A DNA stretch of 64,000 nucleotides from Clavulina sp. PMI_390. Taxonomy: Eukaryota > Basidiomycota > Agaricomycetes > Cantharellales > Hydnaceae. Below the pieces are notes generated by a model. It was not told where the DNA came from. It saw only the letters and a program-made list of their open reading frames with translations, and made no database searches. Of the stretch, positions 10,595 to 19,874 are shown piece by piece. The stretch covers positions 13,439 to 77,438 of the forward strand of contig WIDE01000049.1 in NCBI GenBank assembly GCA_015039315.1, in the 5' to 3' direction. Each line of letters opens with the position of its first letter. The stretch's first letter is position 1. The translations under genes were made by a program, and so were the position numbers.

Positions 10595-11484
10595 CCGAGT
10601 TTGAGTTACTTTCGTGTCGCTCCCGCAGGCCATCTAATAGTGGTCGCACTTGTACAGCTTGGGAACTCTTCCGCCTTTCCTTAACCAATGCCGGAAAATC
10701 CGCTAAGTCGCACTTTCTTGCTCCACGCCTACTCGCATTCCTGATATATGCGCACCTTTTGTCTCTCTCTCCAGCATCCGCGTATTTGCTCCGTTCTGCG
10801 TCCTTCTCCTTCCTTGGTCGTGTGGGGATACAGATCACTCGCCTACTTGGTGACTCTTGCCCGGTCGGGAGAGCCGTGTTGCGGGCCTGGACCCGAAAGA
10901 GCCGGGGTGGTGGAGGGAAGACACTGCCAAGCACTTGCAGCAAACAGCATGACTGAGACGACGGTCCTGTGCCTCAACGACCTCCAACATGAAGAAGGAT
11001 CGAATTACATTTCCATTCATACTTATCCGTATCTAGTGAACCATATATGTGGACCAAGAAGGGGATGATTGTGGAGCGAGAGGATGATTTGGGAGCCCAA
11101 GACAATTGCTAATAATACAGTAATGGCATTGATCGAGACGGTCAATGAGTTTTCGATCCCAAGGGAAAAAAAGGGAAACTTCTGCTATGAGGCACGGAAA
11201 GAACAAACAGTGGGTGATGAGTATAGGTGCAGGCAGTCTGACACGGCGATCTAACGCAAATGGGAAGCAAATGAGAGACTTCTTTCGAGGGAGTACTCTA
11301 AAATGACAAGATGCTCACTTACCACAGCTAACGAACTCTAGCGCAATCTCGGAATCCCTGATATGAGAATCTTGACTAGCCAATTTAGAACGAAGTGGTC
11401 AGTCGTCGACATTGGACATGGGTGTGTGGCGCGCCGCGAGCAAACGGGCGGGCGAACAAACGAACGAACGACTTACCACAATCC
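10595..11484. other. Non-coding stretch within the element
   Basis: This lies downstream of the Cys-rich gene stop and may hold its 3' UTR. Acttac(c) strings near 11320 and 11471 on the minus strand could be UTR introns. The ORFs here look like shadows. The 17-bp string shared with 8827 lies at 10702. Confidence 0.5.
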
Positions 11485-12658
11485 TCATTCAGGCAGGGCA
11501 GCTAATAACGCATTAGCGAACATTGTGTATCGCTTGAGCCTCTGCGTTTCAGCCCTAATTTCCACAACGTCATCGAGTGCTTTGAGCGTATCGTTTCGGT
11601 ATCGCGTGAGTGCCTGCTGCTGCCCAGTCGTCAGGCCATTGTACTCGGGTATGTTGTAAACAAGGCGTGGAGTCGCCTTCGATGCCGCGATCGCCGTATC
11701 GAGCTGAGCGATCTGCGCCTTGACTTCGCGCTCTTTGCGCTCAACCAACCGAGGGATCATCTTCGTCACAAACCCAACGCAGTCAGGTTCCACCATTTCA
11801 TCCACCTGACATGCAAGTCAGTTACATGTATCGCGCAGACACTCGTACGGGTGGAGCAGAGGAGGAAGAAAAAGCTTACCGGGCGGTTCTCGGCGTCTTC
11901 ATTTGCAGCAAGGCGAATCTTCGCGTTTTTCACTGAGATTTTATTTGCACATAACGGACAACACATGGTCCTGGTATCGGTGATTATCTGCCGATAACAG
12001 GGGTAGTATTCCCAGCATCTCCAGCAATATTTCCTCGTCAGTGCGTGGGGCGGCGGAGCCTTCCGGTTTACGCAGACGATGCATGCTGAGGTTCCATACC
12101 ATTTCTTGAAGTGCCCGATCTTTTGGCGCTTGCCAGGCGGATTGGGATTCAACCTCGTGATGAAGAATTCAGGGGGGTGTTTAACCCGGCATAGTGGACA
12201 AACACGAGGAGCCTTGCCAAGCCATAGGCTTTTACGCTCACGAAAACCTTCAATGATGTCGACTGGGGCAGGATGGTTGGAGAGGCAAATGGAGCAGCAT
12301 GCGGAGAGCACTGAGCAGGTACTGAGCGTTGAACCAGGCTTGGGCTCGTGAAAAGTGAGGGTGGCCGTGGGGAACGTTGCAACTGTTCCGCTGGCTCCAC
12401 AGATGACACATTGAGGTTTTTGTTCATCTGAGGTAGCCGTAATCACTACCGATTTTGGAACTGCTGGTCGAGGGGTAACTTACCTTGACGACAGTAGCTA
12501 CACCAGACGCTGTCTTCCTCGCCTGGGATGGGAATGCAGTCTTCGGCACTGACCTCGTAGTGACAGACCCAGCAGATGGAATGGCCAGATCGCACAACAC
12601 GATTCTGTTCAAGTACGATGCTTTCAACAGCGGCGAGACTTGGCGGAAGCTCAGACAT
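11485..12658 (-). CDS. Cys-rich putative zinc-binding protein (element cargo)
   Basis: Three exons: 12484-12658, 11880-12427 and 11485-11805. The total is 1044 nt (347 aa), phases consistent, start ATG at 12658. The protein carries a run of CxxC pairs: CWVC and CSYC (about residues 29-55), CVICG, CCSICLSNH, CPLCRVKHP, CIVCVNRK, CWRCWEYYPC and CCPLCA. This suggests several zinc-binding knuckles or a RING-like module. The last exon (about 107 aa) has heptad-like leucines (LVERKEREVKAQIAQLDTAI), probably a coiled coil. No family is recognised. It is the distal gene of the 9.8-kb insertion and diverges from the Lys-rich gene at 12803 across 144 bp. A DNA-binding or ubiquitin-ligase role is possible but not shown. 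Confidence 0.7.
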
Positions 12659-12802
12659 GGTGAACAGGGATGAGAGGGGGTGGAACGCGTGTTTGGTCCG
12701 ACGCGCAACTTGTTGTTTGGTCTCATCGAATACCCTCGTAGCTTTCACTTTTCGTCTTATTTCCACTTCCCACCCAAGCTTACTGCAATAAATGAGACTC
12801 GA
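12659..12802. promoter_or_regulatory. Divergent promoter between the two cargo genes
   Basis: Only 144 bp separate the start codons at 12658 (minus) and 12803 (plus). The two genes therefore probably share control sequences and may be co-expressed. I see no clear TATA box. Confidence 0.5.
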
Positions 12803-14283
12803 ATGCCTCGTCCAGCAAAAAAACCAACTATTCTAGTCTGGAAACCATCTGATTATGCATACGACGTGCCACCTCGCACGCGTCGATCAGCTACGCGTCG
12901 ATCAGCTACGCATCGATCAGCTGCAGGACCCAGCACTAGCGCGCAGATCTATCACTCGGACGAAGCAGAACATGGAAGAGAACTGGATGAGCTGGAGAAA
13001 GCTGCTGATGACGACAGTCAATACGAATCCTCCACCGACGAGTACCGGACCCCACCCCCCAAAAAGGTCTGAGTGCATCAGTTTTACTTATCGACTTCTA
13101 CGCTTGACGCAATCCTGGTCACAGAGGAAGCGTGGCAGCATGGAATCAGACGAATCGGACAGCGAAGAGGACGAGGACGCTAGCATACGCACCAATGTTA
13201 TTCTCCGCGGCGCCCTCTTCATGTTCATACACTGATGCGCTACCACCCTCGCAGAAAGAGAAAACCCACCCCAAAAAGAAGAAGCTTACTCTTGAATTGT
13301 CTCAAAAGCGCAAACGCAATACTGCCGCTCATCATCAAGAACTTTCAGATGACGAGACGTCGGGGACTGATATCGGGTTGCGTGCAATCTAGACTTGCAT
13401 CACCTTTCCTTGTTCTCAACTCTTTTATAGCCTCATCAGAAACCTAAAGCCTCAAAGAAGAAATCAGCTGGACCGCCATCAAAAAAACGCAAGCGCAGTG
13501 CTGCCACCAATGAAGAAGAACTCGCCGACGACGAGGTGTCAGGAACAGATGGACTTGCGGTCAGTATCTCTCAACAAATATTCGACTTTGTTATTCACTT
13601 GACGGCCTCTATAGGATACTACTTTGGTTGAAGAGGACACGTCAATGCCGGGGAAGAGGAAATCGACAAAGAACCCGAAGGGCAAGGGCAAGGCGAAAGT
13701 GACGAAGACTGAGAACGCCAAATTTCCCCCTCCTGCCTCGCTGCGTGAGCACGGTCGTATTGTCTTGAAGGTCGGCCAGTGATCTTGTCTCTGGAGTCTT
13801 AACGGTCATCTCCCTCATTCGCGTCTCTCTCTCTCTCGCATCCAGGATCGAACGGAGAATCACTACCAAAACCTTGTTGATGCCCTACCCTCACTACTTG
13901 AACGCCTCACCGTCAGTGACACTCTAACCGAAGAGCTGGCTCGCCGCCAGGAAGAACTCCATGAACTTGAAATCCAAACTACTAGCGACCATACTCTCGT
14001 CCAAAAACTCTGCGAAATTGTACAGATCGACCGTACCTCTCGTCAACGAAATGCTTATGAAACCTTCATCGAAACCGCAACTGACAACTTGATCGCTATT
14101 CAAGAACGCAAGGCTGCTCGCAATGAATACGATGATGCTGAAGAACAACTCGAAAAGGCTGGGATTCGCGTTGGGACCGTGTTTGAGGAATGGTGTGACT
14201 CGATTGATCCAGATCGCTTCATTCACGACAACGTGTATCGAAGCGAAACCATCGCAAAGGGGCTCGCTGTGTTGGAGGACTGA
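12803..14283 (+). CDS. Lys-rich, acidic and coiled-coil nuclear-type protein (element cargo)
   Basis: Likely six exons: 12803-13066, 13125-13196, 13255-~13377, 13440-13559, 13615-13770 and 13846-14283. The N-terminus has short repeats of an RRSAT unit. Exons 3 and 4 encode two related segments (KKKKLTLELSQKRKR...DDETSGTD and KKKSAGPPSKKRKR...DDEVSGTD), each with a nuclear-localisation-like basic cluster. Exon 5 is Lys-rich (GKRKSTKNPKGKGKAK). The last 145 residues are charged and probably helical (LERLTVSDTLTEELARRQEE...). No family is recognised. The donor of exon 3 does not fit a simple GT site in phase 0, so that joint is unresolved or broken. The gene is convergent with the recombinase-like gene. 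It may be an accessory factor of the element or passenger cargo. Confidence 0.6.
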
Positions 14284-14461
14284 AACCGCTTATAGCTTCT
14301 CTCAATATTACACGAACAGCTCGGCCACGCCGAGTCTAGAACAGACCTGTAGACGATGTTTCATTCATTCATTATGACTACTGGGCGCAATCAATGTACA
14401 CCATTCACACGTCTTCAAGATGTACAGCGACGAGGCCGTCAATAAGCGATCCGATTTGGCC

Positions 14462-17400
14462 CTATGAAGATTTCCAAACATGATTCATTGAGTATGTATT
14501 AGTCATAAAAAGAAAGTGGCTCACTGTGAGAGGTGAGAGGGCGGGATCAGCTTGGGCGTCGCCGAGTAACTGTCGAGTAAGTATGTTGTGCAAGTGATCC
14601 GACCGCCTCACTTTGAGCTCGTCAGGTGTAGGGATAGTAGCCTGGCGTGCAGCTGAAAGGATCGGACCTTCTGCCTCGTTACTCATGGCTCCAAAATGAT
14701 CTCTGGCAGTACATTCGCCAATGCAGTGGGCCCTAGTGGATGCTATTGACGTAAACCTAGCCAATGTACAGTTAGATAGCCTAATTCCGCAGATGATAAG
14801 CATTCAACGTACAACTCGCCGCATGCAGGACAGGCAAAGACACCAGGTTCTGTCGTGAGCATCTTAAGTTCGAGATCATGCCATTCAGAGTGAAGTCTCC
14901 TGAGAAGGATTGTACCAATAGGATTAAGATGCAATCGGAATCACTCTCAAACTGATGAACGTACATGTGCCTGGTACAGTCACGCCAATTGTCGTGGATA
15001 CGGTCCGCGGCGGACTCGCTTTCTCCAGGAAGAATATGCGTGAAATGGATGCATAGAGGGCATCGGTGTCCCAGTTCCTATGAAACAAGATACATCAAAA
15101 GCACTTTCAGGCCATCAGAATACGTCATTGTACCATCCATTTGGGCCATAATAACTCGAGTTCGGCGCTATACTCGATGCCGACTGTCTCAAACATGGTG
15201 TGCATGATGTACATGATGACACTGTGGCGTTGAGTGCGAAGTTTTGCGCGTTCTTCAGGGGTGGCCGCGGTGCCTTTCGAAACAGCTGGTCGGACGCTTT
15301 CAACATTCTCAGTCGAACTATACACAATATTCTTGAAAGCATCTTGCGTTATTGCTGCTAAGCTGGAGTGAGTGACACGGATGAGCATATCGAATAGAAT
15401 AACTGACAGGGTGAGTCTTGTCGAGGCTTGTCACGTTCACCACGTCGAGCTTTGACGGCCTTGTCCATCCCATGCATTCGGCGAGCAAATACAATGGCGT
15501 CGCGATCTAGTTGCCTGAAATTGTCCTCACCAGGCTCGCCTTCCATTGACTCTTCATCGTCATCGTCAAAAAGTTCACCCTCATCATCCTGAGCCTCGAA
15601 AGGCGCCGCCGGGATCAGTCGGGAGGTCATTCGACCACGATTCTTCATGATTTGTTTGGCCTCTTCCACATCCGCTGGGGAAACCTTGTGAAGATCAAGG
15701 GAGGTAGTTGGGCCACGGCGCTTTTTGGTTGGCTGGACAAGATAATCAGACCCCAAGGCGAGTCGAAGGGAATGGGTAGAAACGTCACCTTGTCATCGAG
15801 TGTCTCTCCCCGGTCCCTCGCCTCCTGCATGTCCCGAATCAATACTTCAAGGGCTGGCGTGATCCTATCTTGCACACGCTTAATTGCATTCTACGAGCAT
15901 ACATGATAGGTTTTCTTGTCAGTTATCCAAACAGAGCATATTTACGAACCTTTGTGTTTTCTGTGCCGAACCTCGGGTTGTCTGCTAATCCGCTCTGGCC
16001 AAGCCGAATGTCGACCACGTTGCTCCTCTCCCAGACCGGAGCATAATACTGGTCAATGACCGCAAAAACCTTGTGATTCATCAACAGCGAGACATCGTGT
16101 CCATCCACGCCACTCTCTTTCCACTAGAATGTCGTTCACGTTAGAATAATTTGGAGATTGGATAAATTTCTGCTTACGTGTCGCGCCGTTGCTCGCCGAA
16201 TTGCGGTCCAGGGTAGGGGCCGAAGACCTGCGAGTTTGCACAGATTGCGGAGGGCTGCACTGAGTGTCCAATGATCCGCCGGTTCAGTGGGCACAAAGTT
16301 TCTTTTAGGGCCGTCTCGACCGTTGTGCCCCTTGAGGAACCTATCCAGATATTGGGGTTAGATCAGGTTAATGTATAATCCGCGGCAGACATACACGGCT
16401 TTATCAAGATATTCGTCCTTGATCTTAAGACGGACACACGAGTCATCGTCAATGAGCTCGCCAATGGTCTGTTACAAATATCAGTGGCCAGTCTGCTTCA
16501 ACTTGGCGACATCACTAACCGAGTATTTTTCAAAAATACCCCGGCTGAACCCAAGGCAGACATACCACAACGAGGGATCAAATAGAAGATCCTCTGCGCA
16601 TTCCACTGGGTCGAATTGGGTCGTCACTTCCATTGATTCATCGTTTTCATGTCCCTAGAGGAGAGGATTTTAACAATAGAGGGGGCAATAGACAAGGTAG
16701 CATACCTTGAATGCACGAATCGTGATGCGAGTAGTAAACGAACCATCAGCATTTCTCAAAAACTCGACATCACGCCAGCACATCATCTATGAATCGGACT
16801 AGTAAGCGTTGATATTATCTCCAGCACAGAGTTGACATACTTCACTGATTTTACGCGATTCATCGTGTGTCCCTACCAAGCTTGAAGGGCGAAAGGCTGC
16901 AAAGAATGAAGACAGGAGAGCGGCAATGATTTGTGTGTAGTGTGCTCGAGAAGAAACTTTCGAGAGGGTCATGCCAGCTACCATGAGTAAATCGAGTTCT
17001 GGAGCGTCCAGTCGCTCTTGTTTCTCAGCACCGCGAGGCTTGCGTAGTTTGAATTGACGAACAACTGAAGCAAGATAATACATGAGCAACAGCACGCAAC
17101 CATATTCTGTCATTTTGTGAGAAAGAGACATACGAGTGTGGACGCGCTTGCGCAATGAAAACCTCATCTTCGCCCAGAGTCGTGCTCCCACCGTCGTGTC
17201 ATTCACGTTCTTGGGATCATACGCGAATGAAATGACGTTGGACATATGAGCATCAAGCCAAGAATACACCGTACGTGACAACACACGTTCCTCGGGGGAA
17301 ACGTGGATGCCATGCTTGATAAAGATTGACTCGCATAGAGCATCTTCATCTTCAATTTCCTGCTGGGACCTGGGATGCAGAATATCATTGAGTAGCTCCT

Positions 17401-17908
17401 GCTCATCCACACCCTCAAGATCGTCGTTGTCTTCTACTAGGTCATTTTCATCTTCTGGATCATCAGGTGCATCTTCGACAGCGTCAGAAGGCGCTGGTCT
17501 GGGTCCGCCCCCTTTACGTTTACCAACGGATATGCGCCAGGCCATATATGGGCCGCTCCACTTCTCAATAATGTCTTTGTCCCATGCTTGTTCAGAGGAA
17601 GTATTAGGGGGCAATATCTTGAACATCCCGATGAACAATAACCACTGTTCTCGACTGGTTTGTAAGACTCTATCGGAGTTCGGGTTTGTGTAAGCGGGAA
17701 GCTTTTCCATGAAATTAGCAATGGCGTCGCGTTGGGCTTCCGTGTATGTGGATAGTCCTCCGTTCAGTGCAATAGCACGCTGGCCCAAGGGGTTCTTGGT
17801 TGTTGACTCGTTCACTTGGGCTATTGTCATCTGTCGCTCTAAGATTTGACGTTCGGCATTGGTCAATTTCTTAGGTTTTTGTTTCTTGGCTGGCTTGGAA
17901 TGCGACAT
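14462..17908 (-). CDS. Tyrosine-recombinase-like protein, first gene of the element
   Basis: Thirteen exons: 16841-17908, 16706-16786, 16520-16654, 16395-16468, 16178-16340, 15950-16123, 15789-15890, 15408-15732, 15134-15357, 14965-15077, 14813-14899, 14612-14780 and 14462-14569. The total is 2823 nt (940 aa), every junction in phase. The start at 17908 is the first ATG. Features that suggest a tyrosine recombinase, as in Cryptons or DUF3435 captains: AFRPSSLVGT (candidate first catalytic Arg, about R340); LRNLCKLAGLRPLPWTAIRR (box II, Arg about 501/502, without the classic HxxR His); and HDVSLLMNHKVFAVIDQYYA (His about 524, candidate nucleophile Tyr 533/534). An acidic linker lies near residues 140-185. 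The C-terminal part has CPLCIHF, CPACGEL and a C..H..C group, perhaps zinc-binding. It starts 228 bp from the element end and reads inward. The family call is by motif only, and the last 42-nt intron could be exonic. Confidence 0.72.
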
Positions 17909-18136
17909 GATGCTAGACTTGGGGTAAATGTTGTTTGCGCTGACGAATCAAAAGGGATAGGCGCGCGGCAGCAATACATGGGCAACCAACAATCAATACT
18001 GGCTCTCCATCCTCCTTGCCTGTGGTCGCCATCAAGGACACTTTTGCAGAAGAGCTATTGACCGATGTCCCTTCTCTCTCATGCTCATTGGAGGGAGTAT
18101 TAACATTGCAAACATTAATGATAAAGATGTATGTTG
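17909..18136 (-). promoter_or_regulatory. Recombinase-side end of the element
   Basis: 228 bp between the element boundary and the recombinase start codon must hold its promoter. At 18099-18119 the string ATTAACATTGCAAACATTAAT contains both an inverted repeat (ATTAA/TTAAT) and two ACATT direct copies. Such a site, about 20 bp from the end, could be a recombinase-binding sequence; this is inference. Confidence 0.45.
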
Positions 18137-18146
18137 GTTTGTACCT
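18137..18146. repeat. 10-bp direct repeat, right flank of the insertion
   Basis: The sequence gtttgtacct matches 8331-8340. Next to it on the minus strand lie the intact end of the host-gene intron and its AG acceptor. Confidence 0.85.
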
Positions 18147-18244
18147 ATTGGTCGAAAAGGGATACTATAAACCTGTATTTAGCAACGAGAAACGTCCGTG
18201 CTTTGGGTCAGACTAGCATGAGAAAGTCGGCTGTTAAGACGTAC

Positions 18245-19124
18245 CGAGCAACCCCACGGCATATGGATTATGTCAAAGATCATCAACGCCGTAGTGTACG
18301 TCGCCGAAGTCGAGATGCGCACGCTATTGCGGTTCGCTCCAGCGGCCAACGTAGACGTATTGTCGACCTTGAGAACGACAGTGCCGTCTGACTGGATATA
18401 CGCGAGCTTATCCGAAGTTGCCGTGCTTTTTGACACATACTCGACGTTGCCATTAGTAGGGTCACCGCCTGTGAAGAAGTTCCAGCCCGTGAAGAACGAG
18501 GACCCGGCGTGGATGGTCGCCTTGCTATAGGGAGATGCAGAGAGCGTGCGGTTGTACAAGGTGAGAGCCCAGGTGCCTCCACACGTCGTAGAGTTGGTGG
18601 AGTCTCCTACGCAAGGAACCGTGCAGTCGGAGGCGGGCAAAGTCGCACCAGCACCGGCAGCGGTGTCAAGAGAGTTGCCACACCAGCATTCCTCGCCGAA
18701 CTGGACACCAGCATAGGTGAATCCGTGGAAGGCACAACTACATGATCGAACAAAGAGCAGGGACGATCAGCGGAAAAATTTGGCGGTAATCACGCAGAGA
18801 CCTGACAGGAAAGATACTCAACTCGTTCAAGCAGGAGTTGATCGTCATGCCCGCTGGATTCTCGGACCACGAAAGCAAACGGCCTGGATCGGGAGCATCG
18901 CTGACGCAGCTCGCGCCAAGCTTCCAACCGCTAGGCAACGCGGTAGCAGCGGTAGCTCTTGGCGAAGGACCCAAGGGATTGGATCGTTTGTGAAGCCGAG
19001 CGCGAGCAGGAGCAGGGCGAACGTCAAAGTCACCAGAAAGAGTAGCGGTGGTATAGGGGAGCAAGCCCAGGGAAGAGGGCAATAGCAAAAAGAAAGACGA
19101 AAGGGCAAGCTTATTAGAGAGCAT
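18245..19124 (-). pseudogene. 5' half of split WSC-GH16 glucanase gene
   Basis: Two exons: 18823-19124 and 18245-18737 (795 nt, 265 codons). The start at 19124 is followed by a signal peptide (MLSNKLALSSFFLLLPSSLG). A WSC carbohydrate-binding domain follows at about residues 65-155 (GWKLGASCVSD, CAFHGFTYAGVQFGEECWCG, CTVPCVGDSTNSTTCGG). Then comes the GH16 N-terminal sheet (SSFFTGWNFFTGGDPTNGNVEYV, RNSVRISTSATYTTALMIFDIIHMPWGC). It stops at a GTACGT donor (18244) after HMPWGCS, just before the residues that start the other half. The combined gene would encode a 470-aa secreted, wall-active beta-glucanase. As it stands, the transcript runs into the inserted element. Whether a truncated WSC protein is made is unknown. 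Confidence 0.9.
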
Positions 19125-19874
19125 GGTGTCGTTGATTTTCGCGATTTGGGTTGAAAGAGTGAGAAGCTTTGCTTGGAAGGCGTAAATGCAGCCAAGTACA
19201 AAGGAAAGTGTTCCTCAGATAGAGAACTGTCGTGCAGCCCTAGGAAGGGGCTGGCAAAATCAGAGAGAATGTGGAGAAACTTGGTGGTGATGGTGGTAAG
19301 CAAGAAGGGTCCTAGCGGAGTGGTGCAGGTGGAGCAGATGATTGCTATGATACCAGTACGTACAGTACGGCGACGGCAATTACTGGGACACTCATTGATA
19401 TCTCGGCTTAATGTTGTCGGGGGAACTTGGGTCCTCGATGCTTGGCGTACCTCTATTGATGTGAATCCATGGGTTTGGAGGGTCACCACGTGAGCGTCGA
19501 GTATTCATCAATCGGAGCACATCCGATAAAATTTTCCATGCCTGCCAAAGTGCTATAATGAGCAAAACGTGTAGAGGTAGATATCTCACAACTATGATAT
19601 GTGGCTGCGCCACACAGTTGACAGACAAGCAGGTATATGTGTCGTCGGCATTCAATGTGAACCTTGGGTGATGTGGCGTCACGTGCAGCCGCTCTGTAAT
19701 TGCGAGGTCCATCCATTTTTCTCAACATATGCCAGTCCACCTACCTACTTGGGTGATTATCTTATAGAATAGTATCATAATCGCCTAGAGAATCCGGAGG
19801 CATCCAATTATAATTCCACATTTTGAGTACGCATACATCAATGCCAAGAGCGCGAAGTGAGCAACACTCTCATT
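19125..19874. other. Intergenic: glucanase promoter and 4E-HP 3' flank
   Basis: 750 bp between the glucanase start and the eIF4E-family stop. It contains small unsupported ORFs only. The promoter of the glucanase gene must lie here; I see no clear TATA box. Confidence 0.6.

Larger units (their letters stand above)
8341..18136 (-). mobile_element. 9.8-kb tyrosine-recombinase element (Crypton/Starship-like)
   Basis: This 9,796-bp block interrupts a WSC-GH16 gene and is bounded by a perfect 10-bp direct repeat. Read on the minus strand, the order is recombinase-like gene (17908-14462), Lys-rich nuclear-type protein (12803-14283, opposite strand), Cys-rich protein (12658-11485), then about 3 kb without genes that contains a truncated LINE. 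I find no terminal inverted repeats or LTRs. Known biology: Cryptons and ascomycete Starships integrate by a tyrosine recombinase, lack long terminal repeats, leave short direct repeats, and (Starships) have the recombinase as first gene reading inward. The layout fits that pattern. Alternatives are a Mutator-like element (9-11 bp target duplications, but no DDE transposase or inverted repeats seen) or a compound insertion. Confidence 0.75.

Noticed and set aside
8341..18136. Interpretation as an LTR retrotransposon, KDZ or Mutator DNA transposon
   Set aside because: No LTRs, integrase, reverse transcriptase (other than the nested LINE tail), DDE transposase motifs or terminal inverted repeats seen. 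The 10-bp duplication alone would allow a Mutator-like element, so this is disfavoured rather than excluded.
18270..19085. Plus-strand ORFs across the glucanase 5' half
   Set aside because: They mirror a clear WSC-GH16 coding sequence on the minus strand.
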